DNA of 64,000 bases from Mucilaginibacter ginkgonis. Lineage in GTDB: Bacteria > Bacteroidota > Bacteroidia > Sphingobacteriales > Sphingobacteriaceae. The stretch lies in contig NZ_CP066775.1 of NCBI RefSeq assembly GCF_009754905.2, positions 2,108,001-2,172,000 of the forward strand. The letters are read 5' to 3'. The notes beneath the pieces were generated by a model. It searched no databases. It saw only the letters and a program-made list of their open reading frames with translations, and was not told the DNA's origin. Below are positions 46,059 through 55,286 of the stretch, piece by piece. How positions within the stretch are numbered: the stretch's first letter is position 1; each line of letters starts with the position of its first letter. The position numbers and the translations under genes were made by a program.

Positions 46059-46550
46059 ATGAAAAGATTGCTTCTGCTGTTTACAACCGCCGCCGTAATA
46101 ACTGCTTGTTCTGCACCTGCCGATAAGACGTCAAAGACAGATACTGTTGTTGCCGGCGATACACTAGCCAAAAGCAGCGACACCAAAACCACTAATAACA
46201 CGCCTACCGTTTCTTCACTTTGTTATTTGCATACCCAGGGTAAGGACAGCACAAGCGTAGAGTTAGTGATAAAGGGCAATAAAGTAAGCGGTGTAATGAA
46301 CTGGCTGCCATATGAGAAAGACAGTCGCAAAGGCAAATTAGATGGTACGGTAAAAGACAGCGTCATTAATGCTGTATGGACTTTTATGCAGGAAGGTATG
46401 ACCGATACCATGAATGTGGCCTTTCGTGTAAGCAACAATACACTTGCGCAGAAACCATTAAAACTGAATACAAAAACCGGGCGGCAGCAAACAGATAACT
46501 CAGCCGACTACTCTGTTATTTATAAGACTGCAGAGAAGCTACACAAGTAA
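46059..46550 (+). CDS. Lipoprotein, unknown function
   Basis: 163 aa from ATG 46059. MKRLLLLFTTAAVITACSAP is a lipoprotein signal with lipobox VITAC, so Cys17 would be lipidated. A Thr/Ser/Asp-rich linker is followed by a small beta-rich domain (CYLHTQGKDSTSVELVIKGN, GVMNWLPYEKDSRKGKLDGT). Similar small lipoproteins are common in Bacteroidota; no function can be given. Confidence 0.8.
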   Translation: MKRLLLLFTTAAVITACSAPADKTSKTDTVVAGDTLAKSSDTKTTNNTPTVSSLCYLHTQGKDSTSVELVIKGNKVSGVMNWLPYEKDSRKGKLDGTVKDSVINAVWTFMQEGMTDTMNVAFRVSNNTLAQKPLKLNTKTGRQQTDNSADYSVIYKTAEKLHK

Positions 46551-46574
46551 TCAGTAGCACTTATACGTGTGCAA

Positions 46575-48665
46575 ATGAGCCGGTTAAATTTCGGCGGTGC
46601 AATATTTTTGCGGATATTTGCACCTACCCTAATGTGCGCCGGATTACCCTCAGTTAACTTTAAAGCGAGCTTTCATTGGCTATCGGGATTACTGTTTTTG
46701 CTCCAGTCAATTGTTCCGGCATTGTCACAAGCACAAACTTGTACACCCACACTCGGGGCCACAGTGGTCGACATTACGTTTGGCGCCGGGGCTGCTCAGA
46801 TCAGCGACCCATTTCCACCCGGAATTACCACGCTTAACTACGCTTACGAGGGCTGTCCTAATGACGGCGACTACACCATTACCAACAAGATGGATTTTTG
46901 CTATACCAACGACTGGCATAAGTTGGTAAAGGACCATACCGGCGACCCGGGCGGCAGGTTCATGGTTATCAATGCCGATTATCAGCCAAGCACATTCTTT
47001 CGGCAGCAGATAGACGGCCTCTGCGGCGGAACTACCTATGAATTTGCCTCGTGGGTAATGAACCTGGTGACATTGACAGAGCGAAACCCCGATATTACCT
47101 TCAGCCTCGAAAAACCGGATGGTACGGTACTGCAGAGTTTCAACACCGGCGAGATCATGCCAACGGCGACGCCAACCTGGAAACAGTATCCGTTTTATTT
47201 TACCATGCCGCAAGGCATTACGTCTGTAGTGATCAGGATGAGCAACAATGGCCTGGGCGGGCAGGGTAATGACCTTGCGCTTGATGATATTACCTTCCGC
47301 CCTGCCGGGCCGGGTATCGATGTAAGTTTTAAAGATCAGCCCGGCAAAGAAATAACCGTTTGCCAGCCGGCCAGCGATAAGGTGACTTTAGTAGCAAAAA
47401 CAGACAATTGTATCTTAACCAATAACATTTCGTTCCAGTGGCAGCAAAGCATTGATGGCGGCACTACGTGGGTAAACGTGAGCGGCGCCACCCAAAGCAC
47501 CAGGGCCTTGTCACTGCTTGGCGTAGGCACTTATCTGTACCGCACATTGGTGGCCGGCGATAACAATACAGAGATCGTATCATGCCGTGTCATATCTGAT
47601 GTGTTAACGGTGCATGTAGTGCCGGCAACTGTTTCGTCTGTGTCAATTGTTTCATCAACAACAACTACTTGCCAGAACACACCGGTAACATTCACTGCAA
47701 CGCCGGTCAATCCGGGCCCGGCCCCTGTTTACCAATGGCAGATCAACGGCGTAAACGCGGGTACCAATAGCGCCACGTTTAGTCCGGGCAACCTGGCAGA
47801 CAATGATAAGGTAACTTGTATCCTTACGGGTGAAAATACCTGCAGTCCGCCTGCCACATCTAATAGCATCACAATTGGTGTTATAAGTCCCATCAAAAAA
47901 GTAACTGTTTCGTCTACTGCAAATACCATCTGTAAAAATGAGCCTGTAACCTACGTGGCGGCTGTTGACGCTACGACCACTAACCTTACGTATTCATGGC
48001 AGATCAATGGCGTTAGCACCGGTAACACCACACCAACATTTACCAGCACTTCTCTGGCAAATAACAATGTCGTGAGTTGCACAGTTACTGCAACCATTGC
48101 GGCGTGCAGTGCACCAATAGGTATTACGGCCACCGCGCCTGCTATAACCGTGCAAGACCCCGCAGTGATCACACTGCCTGTAACTACTTACACTATAGAC
48201 GAGGGAAGTTCTGTAAAGATAGATGCCGCTGTAAATGTGCCCGGAGCTACTTACAGCTGGACGCCCGCGACAGGCTTAAACCGTGCCGAGGTATTAAACC
48301 CTATAGCCCTTCCGCTAAAAACAACCAGTTACACCTTAACCGTTACAACACCCGGCGGCTGTACCACCATCAGCCAACCGGTTACTGTGCAGGTTATCAA
48401 GAATTTCATCGTCAGCCCAAACACCTTTACCCCCAATGCCGATGGTGTAAATGACACCTGGAATGTGGCCGGCCTGGCAGATTATCCAAACTGTACCGTA
48501 GATATTTACGGCCGCAACGGAAGGCAGGTTTTTCATTCCATTGGTTACAGCAAACCCTGGGACGGATTGGCTGATGGACAGCTACTGCCTGTTGGCACCT
48601 ACTATTATGTTATCGATCTTAAGAATGGCGTTAAGCCTTACGCGGGTTATGTAAGCCTGCTTTAA
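46575..48665 (+). CDS. Large Ig-like surface protein with CHU_C gliding-type C-terminal domain, paralogue 1
   Basis: 696 aa from ATG 46575 (GTG 46569 also possible). Signal region to about residue 55 (ending SQAQT). An N-terminal jelly-roll-like domain follows (CYTNDWHKLVKDHTGDPGGR ... LALDDITFRPAGPG), then three Ig-like modules recognised by YQWQ/FQWQ/YSWQ and paired cysteines, a PKD-like module (YSWTPATGLNRAEVLNP) and the C-terminal sorting domain (SPNTFTPNADGVNDTW ... YYYVIDLKNG). That domain marks type B T9SS cargo. Likely an exported adhesin or matrix protein. Confidence 0.85.
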   Translation: MSRLNFGGAIFLRIFAPTLMCAGLPSVNFKASFHWLSGLLFLLQSIVPALSQAQTCTPTLGATVVDITFGAGAAQISDPFPPGITTLNYAYEGCPNDGDYTITNKMDFCYTNDWHKLVKDHTGDPGGRFMVINADYQPSTFFRQQIDGLCGGTTYEFASWVMNLVTLTERNPDITFSLEKPDGTVLQSFNTGEIMPTATPTWKQYPFYFTMPQGITSVVIRMSNNGLGGQGNDLALDDITFRPAGPGIDVSFKDQPGKEITVCQPASDKVTLVAKTDNCILTNNISFQWQQSIDGGTTWVNVSGATQSTRALSLLGVGTYLYRTLVAGDNNTEIVSCRVISDVLTVHVVPATVSSVSIVSSTTTTCQNTPVTFTATPVNPGPAPVYQWQINGVNAGTNSATFSPGNLADNDKVTCILTGENTCSPPATSNSITIGVISPIKKVTVSSTANTICKNEPVTYVAAVDATTTNLTYSWQINGVSTGNTTPTFTSTSLANNNVVSCTVTATIAACSAPIGITATAPAITVQDPAVITLPVTTYTIDEGSSVKIDAAVNVPGATYSWTPATGLNRAEVLNPIALPLKTTSYTLTVTTPGGCTTISQPVTVQVIKNFIVSPNTFTPNADGVNDTWNVAGLADYPNCTVDIYGRNGRQVFHSIGYSKPWDGLADGQLLPVGTYYYVIDLKNGVKPYAGYVSLL

Positions 48666-48670
48666 AAGAT

Positions 48671-50734
48671 TTGCTTACTTTTAAACGCCTTGCCCGGGTT
48701 GATCATGTAATGCTGCAGTTAATGTTGTCCAAACCGTTATCAAAAACAAATCTCATGTCATTAAGCAAATTGCTCATCTGCATGCTGATGCTATTGGGAT
48801 TTAGTGTTGATGTCAACGCGCAATGCTCGGGCACGTTGGGCGATCCTGTAATAAATATTACGTTTGGCGCCGGTGCAGGCAGAGGGCCGGCTTTACCCGC
48901 TGGTACTACTAACCTGACCTACGTAACCGGTTGCCCCGAAGACGGGCAGTACACCATTACCAGCCGCATGAATACCTGCTTTACAGACAACTGGCACCTG
49001 GTGTATTATGATCATACCGGCGATACCGATGGGCGATTTATGGTGGCGAACGCATCTATTGCGCCAAGCGACTTTTATACGCAAACAGTTAACGGACTTT
49101 GCAGCGGTACTACATACCAGTTTGGTGCATGGATCATGAATATGGTAGGTCGATATGGAATTCCTCCGCGTATCACGTTTCGTATCGAAAAAACAGATGG
49201 TACCCTACTTAAAAGTCTTGACACTCAGGACATTCCCATGTCGTCTACACCAACCTGGCTACCATTTTCATTTTACTTTACCATGCCGGCCGGTGTAAGT
49301 TCGGTTGTATTGCGTATGCGTAACAATGCACCCGGGGGTGTAGGAAATGACCTGGCTTTAGATGATATTACCTTTAGGCCCAGCGGGCCGGCCATAAGTG
49401 TGGGCATCCAAAATGTAACGGGCAATACAGCTACTGTGTGCGAGTCGGCAAGCAGCGGCCTCAAATTAGTTGCCACTGCCGATGCCTGTTACTTGAAAAC
49501 TGCCTATCAATGGCAGCAGAGCACAGACAATGGCACTACGTGGACAGACATCGCCACTGCAACAACGGCAACCTACACTACGTCTGCATTAATTGCCGGC
49601 ACTTACCTTTACCGGGTACTGGTGGCAGATGACGGCAATACAGGCTTTGCATCATGCAGGGTGGTATCAGACGCGCTAACGGTAAAAGTAAACGCTCCGG
49701 CGGCGTCTGCAGTAAATATTACTGCGTCTGCGAATAACACATGTCCCGGCGTACCGGTTACATTTACAGCAACTACGGTGAACGGCGGTACGTCACCCGC
49801 TTACCAATGGCAGGTTAACGGTGTAAACGCCGGAGCTAACAATAGCACGTTCACTACTGCTGCATTAAAGGATAACGATGTAATAACCTGCGTGCTAATC
49901 ACTAACCTGCCATGCAGCGTGCCAGTAACATCAAACGCATTGGTTGTAAATTTGCTCAACCCGCTGACAGCCACTGTAAGTGCGTCGTCGACAACAATTT
50001 GCGCCGGCGGAACTATAACTTTTACAGCGGCGGCCGGCGGTACTGCTACAGGCCTGAGTTACGAATGGTTTATAAACGGAAAAACTACAGGTGAGACAGG
50101 CACTACATTTATTGCCGCAGGCCTTGCCGATAAGGATGCAGTTACATGCGCTATCACCAGCACAACAAACATTTGCAACGTACCGGTTACGGTGGTAGCA
50201 AACGCCGTATCGGTAACGGTTGAAAGCCCTCCGATTGTACGGTTTCCAAACACGCTTTATACGGTAATAGCAGGCGATGGCGTTACCATCAGCCCGGTAA
50301 ATGTGATCAGAGGGGCTACCTACCAGTGGTCGCCGGCGGCAGGGTTAAGCCGCACGGACATTGCCAACCCGGTTGCCGCGCCCGGTACAACTACCGAATA
50401 CACCCTTACCGTTATTTCGGCGTTGGGGTGTTATACCACTTCAGGACCGGTAACCGTAAAAGTGATCAGCGCCTTTGTACCTCCGCCAAACACCTTTACC
50501 CCTAACGGCGACGGCTATAACGATCTTTGGAACATACCCATACTGGTTGGCTTTAATAAATGCACGGTTGATGTGTATAGCCGCAATGGCCGCCAGGTTT
50601 TCCACTCCATCGGTTACAGTAAACCCTGGGACGGCACCTATGAGGGGCAAAAGTTACCGGCAGGCACTTATTACTATGTGATCGATCTAAAAAACGGTTC
50701 TAAGCCTTATTCCGGTTACGTGAGTTTGCTGTAA
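48671..50734 (+). CDS. Large Ig-like surface protein with CHU_C domain, paralogue 2
   Basis: 687 aa from 48671; ATG 48755 (MSLSKLLICMLMLLGFSVDV) gives a better signal peptide and is my preferred start (659 aa). Domain order is identical to the preceding gene: jelly-roll-like domain (CFTDNWHLVYYDHTGDTDGR), three Ig-like modules, PKD-like module (YQWSPAAGLSRTDIANP) and CHU_C domain. Only 5 bp separate the two genes from 48671, so they are tandem duplicates, and their last ~70 residues are almost identical. Confidence 0.85.
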   Translation: MLTFKRLARVDHVMLQLMLSKPLSKTNLMSLSKLLICMLMLLGFSVDVNAQCSGTLGDPVINITFGAGAGRGPALPAGTTNLTYVTGCPEDGQYTITSRMNTCFTDNWHLVYYDHTGDTDGRFMVANASIAPSDFYTQTVNGLCSGTTYQFGAWIMNMVGRYGIPPRITFRIEKTDGTLLKSLDTQDIPMSSTPTWLPFSFYFTMPAGVSSVVLRMRNNAPGGVGNDLALDDITFRPSGPAISVGIQNVTGNTATVCESASSGLKLVATADACYLKTAYQWQQSTDNGTTWTDIATATTATYTTSALIAGTYLYRVLVADDGNTGFASCRVVSDALTVKVNAPAASAVNITASANNTCPGVPVTFTATTVNGGTSPAYQWQVNGVNAGANNSTFTTAALKDNDVITCVLITNLPCSVPVTSNALVVNLLNPLTATVSASSTTICAGGTITFTAAAGGTATGLSYEWFINGKTTGETGTTFIAAGLADKDAVTCAITSTTNICNVPVTVVANAVSVTVESPPIVRFPNTLYTVIAGDGVTISPVNVIRGATYQWSPAAGLSRTDIANPVAAPGTTTEYTLTVISALGCYTTSGPVTVKVISAFVPPPNTFTPNGDGYNDLWNIPILVGFNKCTVDVYSRNGRQVFHSIGYSKPWDGTYEGQKLPAGTYYYVIDLKNGSKPYSGYVSLL

Positions 50735-50759
50735 AAGTCAGGGTAATAAAACTCTTTGT

Positions 50760-51875
50760 TTAGTCTTCGGCCATCTTGCTCAACGCCCGCCACACGGTAG
50801 TATGCGATAGCCCCATCTGCATGGCAATTTTGCGGCATGATAAGCCTTCTTTGTTCAGGTCTGCTATATGCCGCTTATCGGTTACAGATACATATTTTTC
50901 CTTGTCAAGGTGTTCCTGTTCTGCATCGTAGCCGGCATGGTCCATAAAAATATTACCATCGCCGGACCGTATTATGCGCAGGAGACACACCCTGTCTTCG
51001 CCATAGAGTTCTGTTGCATTGCGTTGTTTAATTTGCTTAAGGTACCGCATATCGGGCTCCTTTCTGCTCCGGCCCATCGCGAAAACACTGTCACAAAAGT
51101 TTACCAGCATTTTGCTGCCCTGCATATCGTTGTTGGTAATGGGTTTGGCCGTATTTCGTTTTGGTGTATGCGCCAGTGCCAGTATCGATAGGTTGTATTT
51201 ACTCTTCAGTTTCTTTAAAAACTTCATCATCACCATCGCATCGCGCGCCTTCTCTGCCTCGTTGGCAAGGTAGGTAAGGTTATCGATGATGAGCACACTC
51301 GCCTTTGTTTTCTTTACCCCTTCTTCAATGCAGGCATGCACACGGTCAAGGTAATTACGCACATCACCGGCGGCGGCATTTAGTTCTGCCCTGTAAAAAT
51401 TGGGGCTGAACTTAAATCTCTCGCGCTCCAGCGTGTACCTGGCCTCGAACTGGTTGCCGCTTTGCTCAAAGTCGAAGTAGATAACCGGGCACGCGGGTAT
51501 CTGCATTTGAAAACCTCTGACATCGCCGCCCGCAGCGATAGTATTTCCCAGCTGCACAGCCAGGATAGACTTGCCCACGTTGGTATCGGCAAATAATACG
51601 CAAAGCTCGTTCTCAAACCAAAAATTATCAAATACCATTTTGGGCTTCTGTATGTTTCGCGTGTCGCTATGCCAGTCGTTAGCCGGGCGGATCACCATCA
51701 GGTCGTCCGCACAATCATATTGTTCGTCAAGCCAACCCGCCTTATGCCTCGTTGTCGGGTTCGCCGCATCGCGAATCATAGACCGTATCATCTCAATTTG
51801 CGGCGGCCTTTCAATATACAGGTGGTCGTCAGCACGGCCGTTATTGGTAGTAATGTTCAAAAATCTGTTGCTCAT
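50760..51875 (-). CDS. RepA-like RecA-fold ATPase with C-terminal helix-turn-helix
   Basis: 371 aa. Walker A FADTNVGKS (about residues 95-103), a second acidic strand VIYFDFEQSG, Walker B VLIIDNLTYL (about 194-203), and a helicase-type sensor LALAHTPKRN. This is the RepA/AAA_25 helicase-loader fold seen in plasmid replication proteins. The last ~35 residues form a helix-turn-helix (LSCRKIAMQMGLSHTTVWRA), like a resolvase/Hin end. No mobilisation or replication genes are nearby. Converges with the paralogue above and diverges from ettA across a 169-bp repeat. Confidence 0.8.
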   Translation of the reverse strand: MSNRFLNITTNNGRADDHLYIERPPQIEMIRSMIRDAANPTTRHKAGWLDEQYDCADDLMVIRPANDWHSDTRNIQKPKMVFDNFWFENELCVLFADTNVGKSILAVQLGNTIAAGGDVRGFQMQIPACPVIYFDFEQSGNQFEARYTLERERFKFSPNFYRAELNAAAGDVRNYLDRVHACIEEGVKKTKASVLIIDNLTYLANEAEKARDAMVMMKFLKKLKSKYNLSILALAHTPKRNTAKPITNNDMQGSKMLVNFCDSVFAMGRSRKEPDMRYLKQIKQRNATELYGEDRVCLLRIIRSGDGNIFMDHAGYDAEQEHLDKEKYVSVTDKRHIADLNKEGLSCRKIAMQMGLSHTTVWRALSKMAED

Positions 51876-51892
51876 AAAAGTTTGCTATGGCA

Positions 51893-51900
51893 CAAACTTA
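51893..51900 (-). promoter_or_regulatory. Putative -7 box for the RepA-like gene
   Basis: Minus strand TAAGTTTG, exact TAnnTTTG, 17 bp from the ATG at 51875. No matching -33 found. Confidence 0.45.
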
Positions 51901-52027
51901 GTCAGCCTGCAAATTCCTTTTCGTGGCACTGTTTTGTCAGTAGTAGACAGATCTCTTGATAACTCCCCAATCCTCCTTTAAAAAACAAACGTAGAATCGG
52001 TAAAAAAGATGTTTCAAAATTTGCATA

Positions 52028-52062
52028 AGCCCCTCTCCCTTGGAGAGGGGTTGGGGTGAGGT
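52028..52062. repeat. Family A palindrome A3
   Basis: AGCCCCTCTCCCTTGGAGAG then GGGTTGGGGTGAGGT. Nearly the full consensus, in the gap between the RepA-like gene and ettA. The remaining part of 51901-52130 contains no ORF. Confidence 0.85.
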
Positions 52063-52130
52063 CCCATTGGGTATGCCGATTATACCGGAGTGAAAAATCG
52101 CTTTAGGGACTTGCTAACACTTCAACACCG

Positions 52131-52299
52131 CTGTAACATGATGTGACAGTGTGTGACACTTTTTGAGTAAAAAAAGGCAAAGTTGAAACACTGACGTGAT
52201 CGTGAATCGCTGATTTACAATTACTTACAGCGGTGACATGATCTTGTCAGATACCAATAAGTCAGGATTGTTATAAAAACTGTCACATGTTACACCCGT
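52131..52299 (+). repeat. 169-bp diverged dispersed repeat, copy R2
   Basis: Aligns with the reverse complement of 1405-1573 nearly without gaps, both being 169 bp by my limits. It shows TGTAACA, TGTGACA, GTGACATGATCTTGTCAG, AATAAGTCAG and TGTCACATGTTACACCCGT. It ends about 30 bp before the ettA promoter and about 255 bp before the RepA-like start. Confidence 0.7.
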
Positions 52300-52328
52300 C
52301 CGTCAGCTGACGGATCAGCGGATTTGCC

Positions 52329-52359
52329 TTGTAAGCCATCTTTATAAAACTGATATTTG
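52329..52359 (+). promoter_or_regulatory. Putative ettA promoter
   Basis: TTG (52329-52331), 20 bp, GATATTTG (52352-52359); one mismatch to TAnnTTTG. The ATG is 18 bp further on at 52378. Confidence 0.5.
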
Positions 52360-52377
52360 GCTTCTACACATATTACC

Positions 52378-54060
52378 ATGTCAGACGAAAAGATCATATT
52401 CTCTATGGCCGGCGTAAACAAGATTTACCCGCCGCAAAAGCAAGTCTTAAAAAACATATACCTCTCGTTCTTCTACGGCGCCAAGATCGGCGTTATTGGT
52501 TTAAACGGATCGGGTAAGTCATCGGTGCTAAAGATCATTGCCGGCCTGGACAAATCATACCAGGGTGAGGTTGTCTTTTCTCCGGGGTATACCGTTGGCT
52601 ACCTGGCACAGGAGCCGCAGCTCGACCCGGAAAAAACGGTTCGCGAGGTGGTGGAAGAAGGTGTGGCCGAAATCACCGCCATTTTGAAAGAATACGAAGA
52701 GATCAACGAAAAATTTGGCCTGCCCGAGTATTATGAGGATGCCGATGCCATGGATAAGCTGATGCAGCGCCAGGGCGAATTGCAGGATAAGATAGATGCG
52801 GTTAATGCCTGGGAACTGGATACTAAACTGGAGCGGGCGATGGATGCTTTGCGCTGCCCGGAACCGGAAACCAAGATCGCAGTACTATCGGGCGGTGAGC
52901 GGCGCCGTGTGGCCTTATGCCGTTTGCTCCTGCAAGAGCCCGACGTGTTATTGCTGGATGAGCCAACCAACCACCTGGATGCAGAGTCGATAGATTGGCT
53001 TGAGCAGCACCTTAAACAATACAAGGGCACGGTGATAGCCGTAACCCACGACCGCTACTTCCTGGATAATGTGGCCGGCTGGATACTGGAACTCGACCGT
53101 GGCGAAGGTATACCATGGAAGGGAAACTACTCGTCATGGCTTGACCAGAAAGCCAAGCGCCTGGCACAGGAAGAAAAGACGGAAAGCAAACGCCAGAAAA
53201 CTTTGGAGCGCGAGCTGGAATGGGTACGCATGGCACCAAAGGCCCGCCACGCCAAATCAAAGGCGCGATTGTCTAACTATGATAAACTTGCTTCAGAAGA
53301 AACTAAGGACCGCGAAGACAAACTGGAGTTATTTATTCCGCCGGGCCCGCGTTTGGGCAATGTGGTCATAGAGGCCAATAACGTTACCAAAGCCTACGGC
53401 GACAGGGTATTATTCGAAAACCTGACATTCTCATTGCCGCCTGCGGGTATTGTAGGTATTATAGGCCCTAACGGCGCGGGTAAAACTACGCTGTTCCGCC
53501 TCATTACCCAGCAAGCCGAGCCCGATGCAGGCACCTTCCGCGTAGGCGACACGGTAGCCCTGGGTTATGTAGACCAAAACCACGACGACCTTGACCCCGA
53601 AAAATCAGTCTGGGAAAACGTTACCGACGGATTGGATAATATTGCCCTGGGTAACCGTACCATCAACTCAAGGGCGTATGTTTCTAAGTTCAACTTCAAC
53701 GGTGCTGACCAGCAAAAGAAAGTGGGGGTATTATCGGGCGGTGAGCGCAACCGCGTGCACCTGGCCATTACGCTAAAAAAGAGCAGCAACGTACTGTTGC
53801 TGGATGAGCCAACAAACGATATCGACGTAAACACCTTGCGCGCCCTGGAAGAAGCATTGGAGAACTTTGCAGGTTGCGCTGTAGTCATCAGCCACGACCG
53901 CTGGTTCCTCGACCGTATCTGTACGCACATTCTGGCCTTTGAGGGAGATTCACAGGTTTACTTTTTTGAAGGTAATTACTCAGACTATGAAGAGAACCGC
54001 AAAAAGCGTTTGGGTGATATAGCGCCAAAACGGATCAAGTATAAAAAGCTGGTGGGGTAG
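52378..54060 (+). CDS. ettA: ABC-F protein EttA, energy-dependent translational throttle
   Basis: 560 aa from ATG 52378 (MSDEKIIFSMAGVNKIYPPQ); an in-frame upstream extension to 52357 is unlikely because it would include the promoter. Two ATP-binding domains with Walker A GLNGSGKSS and GPNGAGKTT, signatures LSGGERRR and LSGGERNR, and Walker B LLLDEPTNHLD and LLLDEPTNDID; the P-site-tRNA linker (about 240-320) is charged. No membrane segment, as expected for ABC-F. Gates early translation steps according to ATP level. Confidence 0.95.
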   Translation: MSDEKIIFSMAGVNKIYPPQKQVLKNIYLSFFYGAKIGVIGLNGSGKSSVLKIIAGLDKSYQGEVVFSPGYTVGYLAQEPQLDPEKTVREVVEEGVAEITAILKEYEEINEKFGLPEYYEDADAMDKLMQRQGELQDKIDAVNAWELDTKLERAMDALRCPEPETKIAVLSGGERRRVALCRLLLQEPDVLLLDEPTNHLDAESIDWLEQHLKQYKGTVIAVTHDRYFLDNVAGWILELDRGEGIPWKGNYSSWLDQKAKRLAQEEKTESKRQKTLERELEWVRMAPKARHAKSKARLSNYDKLASEETKDREDKLELFIPPGPRLGNVVIEANNVTKAYGDRVLFENLTFSLPPAGIVGIIGPNGAGKTTLFRLITQQAEPDAGTFRVGDTVALGYVDQNHDDLDPEKSVWENVTDGLDNIALGNRTINSRAYVSKFNFNGADQQKKVGVLSGGERNRVHLAITLKKSSNVLLLDEPTNDIDVNTLRALEEALENFAGCAVVISHDRWFLDRICTHILAFEGDSQVYFFEGNYSDYEENRKKRLGDIAPKRIKYKKLVG

Positions 54061-54098
54061 GGTTAGAGAAAAGAGGCAAGAAGCAAAAGGCGATCTTA

Positions 54099-54132
54099 AA
54101 GCCCTCCCTTCCGGGGAGGGTTGGGTGGGGCC
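54099..54132. repeat. Family A palindrome A4
   Basis: AGCCCTCCCTTCCGGGGAGG then GTTGGGTGGGGCC. Variant of family A with GGTTGGGTGGGG arm, just after ettA. Confidence 0.75.
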
Positions 54133-54141
54133 TAAATATTC

Positions 54142-54170
54142 AAAGCCGCTCATTGAGCGGCTTTTCTTTT
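54142..54170 (+). terminator. Intrinsic terminator after ettA
   Basis: AAAGCCGCTCATTGAGCGGC then TTTTCTTTT. Near-perfect stem with T-run. Confidence 0.9.
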
Positions 54171-54292
54171 AACCTGTTAACAACCACCAATTTGTTAACA
54201 AATAAATAACCACAAACCGCTGTTTTTCGGGAAAGTAATAGCTTACTTTTAATGAACCTAATACCGGGTTCGGCAAAAGTTAATTACACGAT

Positions 54293-54766
54293 ATGACCTG
54301 GAGAAAATTTAGCGGCGAAGTGCTGCAAACCCCCATCATTGAAGAAGTAGAAAAAACCATCGAGCGCGAAACGCTTGCCGGCAACAAACTAAAAGTTTGC
54401 ATTGGTACAGACTCGCAGGTTAAAGGCTCGGTAACCGATTTTGCTACCGTGATCGTATTCCTGCGCGAGCAGCGCGGCGGTTTTATGTACATCCACCAGG
54501 AGCGTACTTCCATTAAAATGAGCATCAAAGAACGCATGCTCACAGAGGTGCAAAAGTCTATCGACATTGCCTACAAACTTTGCGACTTGCTTGACCTTTA
54601 CGAAGTTGACCTGGAAGTGCATGCCGATATTAATACCAACCCGATGTTCAAGTCTAATCAGGCGCTGCACGAGGCAATGGGTTACATCCTAAGCATGGGC
54701 TTTGTATTTAAGGCTAAACCCGAAGCATTTGCCAGTTCATACTGCGCAAACAAGATGGTGCAATAG
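54293..54766 (+). CDS. YkuK-like RNase H-fold protein (DUF458)
   Basis: 157 aa. It contains KVCIGTDSQVKGSVTDFATV, with Asp in the RNase H-like first strand, YEVDLEVHADINTNPMFKSN and AMGYILSMGFVFKAKPEAFA, the family's three conserved blocks. Members have an RNase H-like fold with acidic residues, but the substrate is not established. Single gene before an SRPBCC gene; no partner suggests itself. Confidence 0.85.
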   Translation: MTWRKFSGEVLQTPIIEEVEKTIERETLAGNKLKVCIGTDSQVKGSVTDFATVIVFLREQRGGFMYIHQERTSIKMSIKERMLTEVQKSIDIAYKLCDLLDLYEVDLEVHADINTNPMFKSNQALHEAMGYILSMGFVFKAKPEAFASSYCANKMVQ

Positions 54767-54812
54767 CGTGAGGCCTAAAAAAACCTTAACGGGTAACACT
54801 TGTTAGCCGTAC

Positions 54813-55286
54813 GTGAAAACGTATCAGTTAAAATGGGAACAGGATATGCCCATCACTTTGGATGAAGCATGGCAATTCTTTTCCTCGCCGCTCAATCTAG
54901 CCAAGATAACGCCTAAAGAAATGGGCTTTAAGATAACGTCTGATTATACCGAAGACACTGTGATGTACGAGGGTATGCTCATTAGCTATAAGATCACCCC
55001 GTTACTGGGTATCAAGATGAACTGGGTTACAGAGATTACCCATATAAAAGACCGCAAGTATTTTATAGACGAGCAGCGCTTTGGGCCATACGCTATGTGG
55101 CACCACGAACACTTTTTTAAAGAAATAGAAGGTGGTGTGCACATGACAGATAAACTAACTTATGCCATTGCCCCGGCACCCATCGGTGGTTTGGCTAATG
55201 CACTGATAGTCCGTAAGAAAGTAAAGCAAATATTCCAATACCGCGAAAAAGCGATCATAGAAAGGTTTGGCAATCTCGTTATGTAG
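54813..55286 (+). CDS. SRPBCC (START/Bet v1-like) ligand-binding protein
   Basis: 157 aa from a GTG start. DMPITLDEAWQFFSSPLNLA, KITPKEMGFKITSDYTE and FGPYAMWHHEHFFKEIEGGV are typical of the polyketide-cyclase/SRPBCC cavity fold found in many small bacterial proteins. Ligand unknown. Its 3' end overlaps that of the acyltransferase gene by eight bases. Confidence 0.85.
   Translation: MKTYQLKWEQDMPITLDEAWQFFSSPLNLAKITPKEMGFKITSDYTEDTVMYEGMLISYKITPLLGIKMNWVTEITHIKDRKYFIDEQRFGPYAMWHHEHFFKEIEGGVHMTDKLTYAIAPAPIGGLANALIVRKKVKQIFQYREKAIIERFGNLVM

Noticed and set aside
50760-52377. Integrated plasmid or prophage
   Set aside because: Only a single RepA-like gene; no integrase, relaxase, partition genes, attachment sites or phage genes were seen nearby.
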